Positions 1-11,560 of a stretch of 64,000 bases of DNA are shown here, piece by piece (the stretch's first letter is position 1; the number at the start of each line of letters is the position of its first letter). A model generated the notes under the pieces. That model did not search any database. It worked only from the letters and a program-made list of their open reading frames with translations, and had not been told where the DNA came from. The DNA lies in NCBI GenBank assembly GCA_036346225.1, contig JARFIW010000831.1, positions 682,001 to 746,000 on the forward strand, written 5' to 3'. The stretch comes from Platerodrilus igneus (taxonomy: Eukaryota; Arthropoda; Insecta; Coleoptera; Lycidae). Position numbers and translations under genes: made by a program.

Positions 1-1950
1 ACAGTCGCAAAATCATAAATATAATTCAAATATATAAATAATGTACAAGTATTCAACAGCGATTGTTTTAGGTGAGTAGATAGACTATGTCTGTTTTGGG
101 CCAAAAGTATTGCTTTTACGTGTATTTTCTTATGAGAAAATTTAAGGTTTATTCTGGTCATTTTTGTACTCTTCAAGTAATTCGTTCCAGGACAGCGTGA
201 CGTCTCCAGGACGAGTCCATTACTTTCACTTTTTTCTTTTTCATGCAATAATATTCCTTCATTCATATTAGGGGTACAACTGTGTGCTCCGAGTATGGTT
301 GTTTACATGACATTTGTAGCGCGCCCATTCGGCCACTATGTACTTATATTCTAATGTGCGGATATTTCTAATGAGAAATAGAATGTATTTAATAATTAAA
401 CATTCTGTAAGAATATTGTAGTTCCGTTAGGTTTAGGTAAAACGTCGGCTATTGGTTATTGCACGTAAATTATATTGTTTGCTGCATTTCTTAGAGAAGG
501 GCATGTTTTCACAAAGATTGTCGGATAGAAGGGAGTCAGTGGGATGCTGGCTATTCAAGCGAAAGTATATCTTCTCTTGGCACTGGCATTCTGCGTGGTG
601 TCGTTGGTTTTGAAAGCGATCTATGTACCAATTATTAATCTGTAATATCATTAAATTACTAAAGTAGCGTAAATGTCCGGGCCAGGCTATACTAATTTTA
701 GTTACGCCATAATTCTAAGCGTGTAGTGATTGTGTTTTGTGTTGTGCATAGTGCGTAGGCGCATCCTCATGTTTTGAGGTTTTCAATCGCTGTAAGTTAA
801 GTTTTAAGCTGCTTAATCGTGCATACTGGCGCTCTGGAGTGATATTGTAAGTATTTTTACTTTGTTTAATTAACTGTTTATGATACACCTTGTTGTTCAA
901 TACGTCGTTTAATCGGCGTCCTCTAATTATTTAATTGGCAGCACGTTATGTACACTGCTATGTGAACATTTAATTTTTCCATTTATTTGAATACAGTGAT
1001 TATTGAATGTGGGAGCGTTATTACAATTTATTTTATACTCACTACCTTTAACGAGGCAATAGAGGTTTGTTGCACATTGTATGCCCTTAGTCTGTTTGGA
1101 GGGATTGGATAAAATTTTAAAGGATAGTAATTTCTGTTATCTGGCATCGATGATTGAACATAAGAATAGAATCATGCCCCAATAAATAGAAATAAAAGTT
1201 AATTAAAAATATATACATAGTAGTAATCGATGCTTTTCTCCTTGTAACAGTATCATCTAGAACATATATTTGGTACACTTATATTTAAATACATGGATAA
1301 TTATACATACGCTTTACATATATACAATATGATTTATATAGAAAATAACATATAACAATATGGATTTAATAGTGAACTAATATATTAACAATTTTATATA
1401 CAACTATATGTACAACACATTTTAATACTAAATATTTATACGACGGTCTAATCGACGTCCATGATTAGATAAAGTCCAATGGGTAATGTTGCATATGAAC
1501 TAGGAAGCAAGTAGTTTTTGTCATACTTAGACCTTATGCAATTTTCTTGGAACAGTAGTACACAGTGTGTTCACGCTAAGAGGTACCACTAAATATTTCA
1601 GCTTAGTGACCTTGGATTGAAATGGGGTTCTAGGAAGTGAAAGGAGATACCGAAATACACATTTTGAGGAAATTCCAACATTTTAATTCTTTTGGTAAGC
1701 GCATGGGCAATACAATTTACTGTTTTTTTAATGGCAACCCCAACTTTTACCTACAAATTTCGATAGATTTTTTTTTAAACAATTTTTATATAAAATTTTT
1801 TTTTGTAATTACAAAATTGACAAAATTAGAGTACATCTAAGTTTGAATTTACGAATAATCTGTTTATAATAAAATTGTAGCCATGTTCTTCCTAAACTCG
1901 AGATATCTCCAATATTATTAAATATGGACATAAATAATAAATAAATGTTA
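1..1950. other. No supported gene
   Basis: AT-rich sequence with only short open frames (for example 433-651 and 715-900 on the minus strand, 1637-1840 on the plus strand). None shows a recognisable domain, a splice context or a repeat relation to the rest of the window. I read it as upstream or intergenic DNA, possibly a far-upstream intron of the zinc-finger gene at 32.8 kb. Confidence 0.6.
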
Positions 1951-2782
1951 TCTAATAAATTGCTCAAAGTTTCTGCCTTGATGTTCCAAACATGATTCCA
2001 TACGACACAAATTTTCTCATGATGTTGCTGTTTTTATTTGATCTTCACTCAAATTATTACATGCCACTTGTATTATGTTTTTTAAATCTTGAACATTAGT
2101 AGGTGGATCTGCATATACAATCGTTTTTAAATGCCACAATAAAACAAGTCCAATAGAGTTAAATCTGGGTATCTTGCCGGTCATAGAATCATTCCATAGG
2201 TACCAATCCATTGGTTGGGAAACATTTTATTTAAGTATTGTCGAACAAGGATGGCATTGTGTGCTGGTGCATCATCTTGTTAAAAATACATATTTTCCCG
2301 CGTGGCTAATGGAACATTGTCAAGCAGTAGTAGTATATGATTTTCAAAAAATTCTAAATACCTTCCACCAGTATGTATCCCGTCATAAAAATAAAAACCT
2401 AATAGTTTTCCACCAACTAATCCACACCACATATTAATCCCCCAGACTGTTTCAAAATTAGTTTCTAGGGACCAATGTGGATTTGTGTTATTCTAAAATC
2501 TGTAATTTTGTTAATTCATTACACCATTATTTGTAACTTTTGACTCATCAATTCAAAAAATACAAATATAAAATAAATTATGGATTTCAAGTTGAACATT
2601 AAACCATGCCAAAAATTCCAATCTACGTTCAGAATCTCCGATGTGTAAATGTTGAACAAAATCAGCTTTACAAGGATGCATTTTGTATTTTTTCAATATT
2701 TTATGTACTGCACTAACAGATAAACCAATTTTGCGAGATGCATATCTAACTGATGAATGTGGATTAGCACGTATGTTGGCCA
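1951..2782 (-). pseudogene. Tc1/mariner-like transposase relic
   Basis: Read on the minus strand, this encodes most of a DDE-type transposase of the IS630/Tc1/mariner superfamily, the enzyme that cuts and pastes its own DNA transposon. From about 2782 down there is a helix-turn-helix region (residues like SVRYASRKIGLSVSAVHKIL), then a degraded DES-type first catalytic block (about 2545), a WGINMWCGL block, the second catalytic block QDDAPAH (about 2300-2260), an RYPDL-like block near 2170, and a C-terminal tail ending with a stop at about 1951. Frameshifts and stops interrupt it (for example a stop just before the second catalytic aspartate block), so it is dead. The 5' part is missing because the LTR element starting at 2783 abuts it. 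No terminal inverted repeats were identified. Family assignment is firm; subfamily is not. Confidence 0.8.
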
Positions 2783-3486
2783 TGTGCCGCCCAGCTAACA
2801 TTCAACCGGAGAGGAAGTCCTTTACCGCAATCAAAACAAAATTAGATCACAAACTTGCACATCTATTGCTATAAACTCAAAAATATTTAAACATTTTTTA
2901 ATTCCCATCAATAAAATGTTTTTACCTAATCAAAGTTATTTTAATATTACTTTTTCACTAAATATCTTAACCGAATTGAAATTTTCTGGCGCCGTTACTT
3001 AATACTAAGTTGAAAAAAATAAATAAAAGTGCTCACGGTTGTATTTTCCTAATAATGTTACCACCTGCTTGCTAATCACGTGCATAATGGATGTTCTCTA
3101 GTCAACAGCTGTATCGCAGTATGACGGTATAAACTTGAAAGGCATCCGTAGAACACTTACGGAAGGAAATCAATTTATCTACTATGATTGGGATTTGAAA
3201 ACAATCACAACAAAACACCAAAACACCAATCAGTGTGATAAAATTTATTTCACAATTAGTAAGGTAAGTTATAATTATTATAACGAGTTTCGGTATAGCC
3301 ACCAGAAACCCCATAAACTTCTTGCACCATTTAACTGTAGTAGGTACTTCTGAGAACGATAGCACTTCGCTTTTTACTTAAACTATCCACTTTTTATCCC
3401 TGGTGAATAATTATGAAATCTAAATAAATTAATATTCTTGTTGCATTCTCAACACTGATATCCTGCGCGCTACCCAGTTGCTACTC
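2783..3486 (-). repeat. 3' LTR of the gypsy-like element
   Basis: Direct repeat partner of 6639-7350. It is the 3' LTR because gag lies on the right and pol on the left on the minus strand. The purine-rich minus-strand stretch just to its right (revcomp of 3487-3510, GGAATGGAGCGGGGAGTC) is a plausible polypurine tract. It abuts the mariner relic directly. Confidence 0.75.
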
Positions 3487-3870
3487 GACTCCCCGCTCCA
3501 TTCCTCTTACATTTCATACCCCTTACACAAAGCCCTCTACCTGGACTAACCCCTACTAATGAGTTTCCCTCTTATCTGTTTAAGCCTCTATTTCTACCAA
3601 TTGTTATGGAGACGCTAAACCTACTGTCACTCAATGTTCACATAATATACAATTAATTGAAGATAATCATCGCAATTATATTAAAAATACCCCTTAGCAA
3701 ATTGAATAATATGTTTAAGTAATGACCTAATAACTGCAAATACATCGCAATTATGAATGAAAATGAGCGCATCACATTACCCCCTTAAGATTCGGGTTTG
3801 GAAGAAGAATAAGATGAAAACTTAACCAAAGAGAATCTTAACAATAATGTCGAGAGTAGAAATTGCTCAG

Positions 3871-4790
3871 CTAACCCTGAGGACCCTCCCAAGAAGGAAC
3901 AAATATCTTCAAATTGTAAACATTGTGTATACCTGCAACACCCCCTCCTTCGTGGCTAACCTCATATGAATTAGGATCTGTGATTCGCGTCACTATATAC
4001 GGCCCCTTATAAAGCAAGAAAAACTTTTTCATTAATGCTTCCTCGGCGGACGATTTAGGATGAGTTTTAACATGCACCCTATCCCCTATTTTGAACCCAC
4101 TAATTTTCTGATACTCTTTACGATACCTCAACTTGCGCTTTTCAGCCTTATTTATCAATTTATCCCTAGCCAACCTAATTATTCCTTCATGATCTGGCAA
4201 CCTTTTATTGAGTAGATTCAATTTTTGTAAAATGGGCCCCTCCATCTTCTTTCCAAAATGCACCTCGATTGAAGTCAACCCAATGCTCTCATGAACAGTT
4301 TCATTTAACCATCCTTCTATTTGCTTGGTCACCTGTGTCCACTTAGCATGAGAATGGTTACACATCGTCCTTAACAAGCGTACTATTTACTTATTCATTC
4401 TTTCGATACTATTGCCCTGAGGGTATGTACCATTTTAAGATATTCCTCTAATAGAAAACGTCTCTACGTTTTCTCAAATTGCGTACCATTATCAGTTTGA
4501 ATGGCATCTGGTTTTCCCATTTTGTCAAAATAATCATTCTTTAATTTATTGACGTGCCCGAGTCGTTGCCCGGCGTAACGCATATAGGCGCACCACCTTA
4601 GAAAAAGCAACTATTGCTACAGCCAACTGAGTAACTCCACCTCGCGAAAGGGGCAATAAACCAATAAAATTGATGCATACCAACTTTTCAGGCCTTTCCG
4701 GCACTACACTATACATATCCCCACAAAGACGAGGGACATTCTTAACCTTTTTTATTAATACTACTAACGGGCTAATGTACTCGATATGTG
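3871..4790 (-). pseudogene. Integrase relic fused to an RT N-terminus
   Basis: The minus strand first encodes the start of a reverse transcriptase (EWGVIEPAHIEYISPLVVL, RLCGD). At about 4715 it switches directly into a retroviral-type integrase core (VPERPEKL, FIGLLPLSRGGVTQL, AFSKVVRLYALRRATT). The rest of the RT and all of RNase H are missing, so this is an internal deletion of the element. The integrase continues through a DNGTQF block (about 4500) and an NHSHAKWTQ block into a C-terminal SH3-like region (GDRVHVKTHP, KGPYIVTRI) ending near 3880. The first catalytic aspartate is replaced (INFIGLLP where VDF-type is usual), so integration activity is not expected. Stops at about 4380 and 4410-4450 break the frame. 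Confidence 0.85.
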
Positions 4791-5530
4791 CAGGTTCAAT
4801 AACCCCCATTCTTGCATTTCCATGATTTGCTCCCGCACCGCTTCTTTGTACGCTAAAGGAATTGAATAAGTTTTCATACCAAACGGCTTTTCGTCCTTGA
4901 CCTCGATGACATGTTTGTATCCCACAATCAATCCTGGTTGATCACAAAATACCTTTGCATAACGATTCAACACTTCCAACAACCCCTTCCTTTTAGTCTC
5001 CGTAAAAGAACTAGCTTTTCCTACAATCTCCTCTCTGTCACTCAAAGTATAAATATTCTTGTTTAACTGTTTCTGACCATTCCCAGATAGTTCCACTTTC
5101 GAAGAACACTGAATTTTACATAGATTATCTGACATCTCCTCTTCAAAATTTAATTTAAAGGAATTTTTACATTCAACACAATCATTTCATGCCTCCCACG
5201 ATCCATTTTTACCTTATACTCCTCTAACCATTCGCAACCTAAAATCATTTCCCTCGCCAAGCCAGGAATAATAATAAATTGCATTTTACACTGAAAATTC
5301 ACAAATTTTACACTCAACAACGCCCGCACCTTAACCTTTGTCACCTTTGTTCCTAACGCCTCGCTGACCGTGTTACCACTTACAGGAAGAGTGGGTATCT
5401 TTGACTCCCTGCTACATACTTCTTTAAATACCTCCTCCGCTATACAATTAAACTGACTTTCTGAATCGACCAATGTTTTAACTTTTACACTATTTATCTC
5501 TACATTAACACACGGCAAAGATACCTGCAC
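4764..5530 (-). pseudogene. Gypsy-like protease and RT N-terminal region
   Basis: 5150-5530 encodes a retropepsin-like domain: an LVDSESQF active-site region, then a hydrophobic stretch, and GCEWLEEY near the end, which matches the usual second-half flap and GxDW pattern of Ty3/gypsy proteases. The active-site glycine of the D-S/T-G triad is glutamate here (DSE), so it is probably inactive. 4764-5135, in another frame, continues into the linker and the first RT segment (YKHVIEVKDEKPF, AYKEAVREQIMEMQEWG). The frame change between the two ORFs is either a normal programmed shift or decay; given the other lesions I favour decay. Confidence 0.75.
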
Positions 5531-5542
5531 TACTTCTACTTT

Positions 5543-6472
5543 TTAGGAGTCTGAAATTAAATCACTTTCCAGTTCCTGCTGAAAAACGGTGGCAACGGCT
5601 TCTGTGTCCACTGAATTCAGGTTCGATGATTGCCCCGCCTGATTACGTACGTCTCTATTCTCATTGTCCTCAATGACTTGCCTGTTTCCTTTGTTATCCC
5701 GTAAAATTTCCCTCCTATTATTATACCCTCTGTACCTACGTTCCCTTTCTTGTTCGTAAGTCCGGTCTAATTTTCTCAAAAATCCTTCCACTTCATCTAC
5801 TCCCGCTCCCCCTAGATTTAATATACCGCGCTCAGTTTCTGGTGGAAAAATGTTGTATCAAATCTTCAACTAATTCCGTTTTTGTTAATCTGTTCGTCAA
5901 ATAAGTGGCCTCGCGCACTAATTTTAAAAAATAATCCGATCTGTTACCTTTTTCATATTTTCCATATTTTATTTAAAAAAAAATTTTCTCTCGTCCTCTG
6001 CACTTCAGTATCTGTTCATAAAACGATTGATGAAATCTTGAAAACTGTGAAAAGAATCTTCTTTAGCCTTTACTCAATCACTGGTTGCGCCCATTAAACA
6101 ATTTATTGCCAACGCTGTTTTATATTCAGGTACTCCTGCTTCATCTGAAACATTAATTAATTTTCTCATAAATTCCACTGGATGAACGTTGCCCAACGGG
6201 GAAAAAGATAAGAAATTACCCCCAGATCTTTCTATATTGCAATGTACCCATGATTTATTCCTACTATGTTGTTTTATTGGCGACGGTGGAGCCGCGATCG
6301 AATATATCTCGTCGTTTACTGATTTATCCGGTATCATTAATTTAGTCATGTTTTGCTGAATCGTATTTATACTGTCCATTAATCGTTCTAACATTCCCTC
6401 TACAGATTTTAATCGAAAACTATTTTCCTCCTCAGACTCCCTCAAAGCTTTCTTTGTTTTCTTATTCGACAT
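5543..6472 (-). pseudogene. Gag region of the gypsy-like element
   Basis: 6074-6472 starts with a methionine in a lysine-rich N-terminus followed by a predicted coiled coil (about residues 10-45). It then has a conserved gag block (GNVHPVEFMRKL, AGVPEYKTALAINCLMGA). The same block, with changes, occurs in the gag fragments at 24.2 kb and 36.5 kb, which ties the three elements to one lineage. 5543-5791 holds a charged gag C-terminus (YEQERERRYRGYNNRREI). The region between is out of frame. No CCHC zinc knuckle was seen. Confidence 0.7.
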
Positions 6473-6638
6473 TTTATCAACATTCTAAATTGTATATCAT
6501 TCGTTTCCACCTTACAAAAAGAATATTTCATTGCACCCTTTTCCTCACAAATAACCCGACCTTTCTAATTTCTGTTCTTTACCCCTTAATTTTGTAACCT
6601 AAATTTATATTTTAATCGCCACCCTATTGGAAGCCAAA

Positions 6639-7376
6639 TGTGCCGCCCAGCTAACTTTCAACCAGAGAGGAAGTCCTTTACCGCAATCAAAACAAAATTA
6701 GATCACAAATTTGGCCATTTATTGCTATAAACTCAAAAATATTTAAACATTTTTTACTTTCCATCAATAAAATATTTTACATAAACAAAATTATTTTAAT
6801 ATTAACTCTTCGTTGAATATTTTAACCTATTTGAAACTTTCTGGCGCCGTTACTTAACACTAAGTTGAAATAAAATGAACAAAAATACTCACGGTTGTAT
6901 TTTCCTAATAATGTTACCACCCGCTAATCACGTGCACAAAGGATGTTCCCTCGTCGACAGCTATATCGCAGGTTAACGGTATAGACTTGAAAGGCATCCG
7001 TAAAACACTTATGGAAGGAAATCAATGTATCTACTATGATTGGGGGTTGAAAACATTCACAACGAAACACCAAAACATCACTTAAAAACTACATCAATGT
7101 GATGGGAATCACTTCACAATTATTAAGGTAAGTTATAATAATTATAACGAGTTCTGGTATAGCCACCAGGAACCCCATAAACTACTTGCACTATTTAACT
7201 CCAGTAGGTACTTTTGAGAACGATAGCACTCCGCTTTTTATTTAAACTATCCACTTTTTATTCCTAGTGAATAGTTATGAAACCTAAATGGATTAATATT
7301 TTCGTGGCATTCTCAACACCGATATCCCGCGCGCTACCCAGTTGCTACTCTGCTACGTGCAGCGACTTAGTCAACA
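6639..7376 (-). repeat. 5' LTR of the gypsy-like element
   Basis: Direct repeat partner of 2783-3486, carrying the same TGTGCCGCCCAGCTAAC end and the same internal blocks. Similarity to the left LTR ends at 7350. The sequence runs on to a possible LTR terminus ...GTCAACA at 7376, so the left LTR may have lost its first 25 or so bases. Confidence 0.7.
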
Positions 7377-9390
7377 AAAAAGACAGCAATAAAGGGAGAA
7401 AGAGAAATTGACCGGGCTCAGTCAGTGAGTGGGCAGAGTATAATACCTACAAATATTAAATAAGACCTGAAATAAAAATAAATTATTAACCCCTTTGCAA
7501 TTCTCGAAAACAATCTCTAAAAAAGTCAACTCACAAGTTTTTATTAGTAATTCGTCGAATAAAGATTATCAAAGAATTAGGTCAATAAGTGAATGAACAA
7601 ATTATGCATGAACACTTTTATTAAAGTCTATCTAAATAAAAAATTTTACCATTCAAATGGGAAAAGAATATTTACTAAACATCGAAATCTTAAATGAAAA
7701 GTATAAATCACTTTAAGGTGAATATTTTAAAATTTATTAAAAATTATGAGTATTTATCCTGGGGAAATTAAAATAAGTTATGAGCGTGCTTTAATGTAAA
7801 AGAGAAAAATTTTTATTCAACAAAGGCAAATTACAGACGAGTCAAGGTCATATATTTAAAAAATATTAAGATAACTACCGTGGTATTTGAAAATAAATTA
7901 AGCTACACAGTGCTACCTACAGAGTACATTATTTATGAGTTACGTGCTAAAACGAAATCTAAAAGCGTTATTGGGTTAAAATTTTAAAGCTTTACATCAT
8001 ATAGACAAATTATTAAAGTATTAGCAGAAAATCGCAATTTTAAGTTATTAATTTTATGAAAAGCTCAAATATTGATTATCACTTCAAAGAACCATGTGCA
8101 GATACTAAAAAATTATATTTTCTGTGTTATTTTATGATATTTCGCAATAAGTTACGTTAAACTAGTACAAAAACAAACCACTACAGATCGAGCGCAATGT
8201 ATTCCAAGGTATTAAAATCTACACAAGCTTTACAATAAGAAACGGAATTAAAATCAAAGAAAAGCTTCCACTTTTATTTTAATACTTAAATTAGGTTTGA
8301 AACCCCCCTATACTTAATTAATTATTTAAGTTATATTGTGCAAATTTCTATGTACAAGTTAGAAAGTTATTAACACTTACAGTTTATGGCCTCTGGCGAT
8401 GAGCTCTTCCTAGAGTCTTGGAGATTTGGTTTTCTTAAATTAAATAACACCGTCGCCTCTAGTATCGCTGTAGTGCCCTATACGGAAAAGGTAATAAAGG
8501 TTGGAATAATAATTGTGGACACTACATCGAATCACACACGGTAACGGCACTCCCTAAAAACACACTCGCTTCCTTGAATTACGGCACTAAAGTGTTCACG
8601 TAGTTACACCTTGTTACAGAACTTGTTTCGTCTCTCACAGGAATGGATTATTCTAAACAGACCTATATCTTACAACAGATGAGAATAGAGAACGTCGCTA
8701 ATTTAATAGGGCATGTTCACATAATTTTCCCGAAATTGATAAAAATTCCCAAGGCGGTATCTTAACATTTATGCACGTCCAAATCATTTTATTCTTACAA
8801 ATTCTTTAACATTTACATACAAACCAAACTGTTCTATGGAAATTAAACACATCTCAAACTTATTTTCCTCGTGAATACTAAATATTAGTTTGCGTATTTA
8901 ATATGAATGCAATCCTTTTATTTTATTAAAACTGTTTTTGTGAAAATTTGTATTTTGATTTCGGTTCGTTTGTACAAAATGTTTCCCGATCAGTTTTCTG
9001 TCAAACGTGCTTTAAGCATTTCCTCGGCTTACTCAACGTACTATTTCGTTCCAACCTTTCCTTTGTATTGTCTGGAACGTGTTGAAGTAATACAATTAGA
9101 AGGAATTATTCGCGTAATTAATGAACAAACCCCACCGAGAAGTCGATATAGGGTTCCAAAAATTATCCAATAAATTACTTCGTACAAAATATCTCTTTCT
9201 TTGCCGAAACTTACTTGACCGGGAATTTTTCAATATAAAAGGATTTAAAAGCATTCCGACTACTTAACGAAAGATTTCGTAACAAGAAAGTTGTACAATA
9301 TGTTCGCACTTTTGAACGCATTTATATTAGTTGGTGATTTTTGAAATATAAAGAACTAAGAAAGGTTCTTTAAACTATTGATGTGTATAA
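7377..9390. other. No supported gene
   Basis: AT-rich sequence without recognisable coding capacity. An 88-codon open frame at 8907-9173 (+) has no motif I can name and no neighbouring exon signals. Possible remnants of older repeats cannot be resolved by eye. Confidence 0.5.
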
Positions 9391-10690
9391 TAGTATCATC
9401 ACTAGGTCTTCAGTCCTGGAGCTGGTTAGACGCGTATTTCCGTTTACTATTCTAAGCTAACCTACACATTTCCCTGACATTCCCACAGTGTGCATCTTTC
9501 ACTATCTGCGTGCAATAGTCTAATCTAGGTCTACCTCTACGTCTCTTTTTTCCTATCTCTACTTGTAATATATCTCGCGCTATTCCCCAAATGCCTTAGA
9601 ACGTGTCCTGCCCTAGTATTTCTCCAATTTTTTTTTGTTTTCCACAGATATCCTTCTTTCTCTACTATTTCTAGAACCTTTTCGTTACTAACTTTGTCTG
9701 TTCATCCTATCACCATCATGAATTTGAAGCAGAACATTCCAAAAGGCTTCTACGTTTTTCCTGTCTGTTTCTCTTACTGTCACTATTTCATAGCCGTACA
9801 GTTCAACAATTTTTTCTTTGTTTCTACGTCTGTTGTTTTCGAATACTAGCTCTGCTTTTTTTTGTTAGATACAGTTTGGTTCCCCTTCTATTGTTTTTAA
9901 ATATACACTTTATTTCACCGATATTCAATAGTATGTAAAGGAGGTTAAACAACCTGCGGCTACCAAGATCCACAACACTTGAACATTTGATAAACTAATA
10001 GTTTTTCAATAAATCCTTTCGCACAATCAACATTGGTTGAAAATATTGCAAAACCAACACCTGTAGTTGTTTATAATAATCATCAGGTTTAAGTGCAATT
10101 ACTTTGTTCGTCATTAGGTTTTCCGTTCTGGAACTGGTTGGAAGCGTACCTCCATTGGTTTCTATTTTGAGCTAGCCTACATATTTCCCTAAAATTCCCA
10201 CAACCTACATCTTTTACTATCTGTGTGCAATGGTCTAACCTAGGTCTACCTCTACCTCTCTATTTTCATATCTCTGCTTCTAATATATTCCGCACTATTC
10301 CTTCATGTCTTAGTATATGACCTATCATACTATCTCTCCTATTTTTTACTGTTTTCCACATATTCCTTCATACCCGTAACATATCTAGATCCTCTTTGCT
10401 CTTAAGTTTCTCTGTCTATGATATCTTCATTCGTCTGCATACGTTTGTAGCACCACACTTCAAAGGTTTTTCCTATCCACTTCTCCTACTGTCCAAGTTT
10501 CACAGCCATACAGTACTGTGCTCCACACATATGCTTTTAGTAATCTTTTCCTTGTTTCTATGTCTGTTGTCTTTGAACACAGTAGTTGCTTTTTCTTGTT
10601 AAATTTAGCACGACCTTGTGCTAATCTTTATTTTATATCTTTTACGCCTTTCCCATCTTGCGTTATTTGGCTTCCTAGGTAGCTGTTAAA
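9391..10690 (-). mobile_element. Non-LTR retrotransposon 3' ends, two tandem copies
   Basis: The minus strand encodes twice the C-terminal part of a LINE reverse-transcriptase polyprotein: about 10690 to 10110 and about 9890 to 9391. The first copy starts with a YLGSQITQDGKGVKDIK block, then an LLCSK block, a LYGCETW-type block near 10500, an IEAFEMWCYRR-like block and the GHxLRH region. Between the copies (9890-10110) lies a non-coding 3'-UTR-like linker (motifs CCGATATTCA, TGCAAAACCAACACCTGTAG, ATCATCAGGTTT). The second copy begins downstream of the YLGS block, at the same truncation point seen in the array at 20.4-22.8 kb. All frames are broken. The element is probably of the jockey/RTE-like insect type, but the clade is not certain. 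Confidence 0.75.
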
Positions 10691-11139
10691 AATGCGGCGG
10701 TATTTTTATAACTAACTGATGGTAGAGAAAAGTGGAACATGTATACGAAAAATAAATGATAATAATAAAACGAAACAATTATTTTAAACACTTATCTTCG
10801 TAAATAACGAGGCGAAACACATTTATTTCTTGCGGCCGTGCAGAACGGAACGCGAATATAACTCTTCTTTATTGCGACCGTCTAGTGCGGTATGCGAAAG
10901 TATACTCTTCGTTTCTTCACCATGGCAGGCAATAAAGATAGTCCTTGCACATGCGAAAACAACATAGTTTATCGATATCGCAGCACTTACAACACAGGCG
11001 CGGCGTTTGAAGTAATGACACGGTAATGCAATGCCATTTGAATATCATGCCGAGGTAAATAATTAACAAATCCTAAATGCCAAAAATAATACAAGCGGTT
11101 ATTATATACATTAAAAACGAAACAGTAACACTTGACAGT
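10691..11139. other. Unidentified insertion separating two LINE pieces
   Basis: This 450-bp stretch does not match the LINE sequence expected between the RT core (11140-11560) and the C-terminal block (from 10690). It is less AT-rich than its surroundings and contains paired motifs such as GCGGCCGTGCAGAACGG and GCGACCGTCTAGTGCGG, which look like short diverged direct repeats. It may be a small insertion or the remains of the YADD-containing region replaced by other DNA. Confidence 0.4.
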
Positions 11140-11560
11140 ATTCATTACCTTTTCGATGTACAAATTAAAAATGAACGGGGATAGGGCACATCCATGTCTC
11201 ATCCCTTTCCTGATATTTACTTATCTACTATTCTGCTCTAATTCCATTATTCCGTTAGGTCTCTGTACAAGCTATGTACTATCCGTCTATCCCTATAACT
11301 AATTCCAATCTTTTTGAGTATTTCGAACATTTTTTCCATTTTACATTTACGCATGCTTTTTCCAGATCTACAAACCCTATGTACACGCTTTCCCCTTTTT
11401 CTGTTTTCTCAATTATCACCTTCGGAGCATCCCGTGCTCTCTTGTTTCACCTAATCCCAAATTGATTTTTACTTAGTATTTCTTCAGCTTGTTGTTCCAT
11501 CCGTCTTTGTACAATTCTAGTTAATATTTTTGACACGTGTGCCATCAAACTGTTCGTGTA
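11140..11560 (-). pseudogene. LINE reverse-transcriptase core fragment
   Basis: On the minus strand, about 11550 to 11280 encodes RT blocks (RIVQRRMEQQAEEILSKNQF, then FVDLEKA-like residues), and 11202 to 11140 encodes the RHGCALSPFIFNLYIEKV block, the RQGCxLSPxLFNLY motif of non-LTR reverse transcriptases. This precedes, in element order, the C-terminal copy at 10690-10110, so both probably derive from one element. The catalytic YADD segment is not found and stops are present, so it is inactive. Confidence 0.75.

Larger units (their letters stand above)
2783..7376 (-). mobile_element. Ty3/gypsy-like LTR retrotransposon, internally deleted
   Basis: Two direct copies of a roughly 700-bp sequence (2783-3486 and 6639-~7350 or 7376) flank a minus-strand gag-protease-pol region, so this is one LTR retrotransposon in reverse orientation. 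Both repeats begin TGTGCCGCCCAGCTAAC and run collinearly with many point differences. Just inside the right-hand (5') LTR the minus strand reads TTTGGCTTCCAATAGGG, a primer-binding-site-like sequence next to the LTR terminus ACA. The outer right edge is uncertain: the shared sequence ends at 7350, but an ...AACA terminus occurs at 7376. I could not find a matching target-site duplication. The element is dead (see its protein entries). Confidence 0.8.

Noticed and set aside
2783..7376. Endogenous retrovirus with an envelope gene
   Set aside because: No envelope-like frame was found between integrase and the 3' LTR (3487-3870); it is an LTR retrotransposon.
8907..9173. 88-codon ORF as a host gene
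   Set aside because: No motif, no splice or promoter context, and ORFs of this length are expected by chance in 64 kb.
10396..10602. Plus-strand hydrophobic ORFs at 10396-10602, 21436-21740 and 22200-22651
   Set aside because: They are antisense shadows of the minus-strand LINE C-terminal coding segments and recur in each repeat copy.
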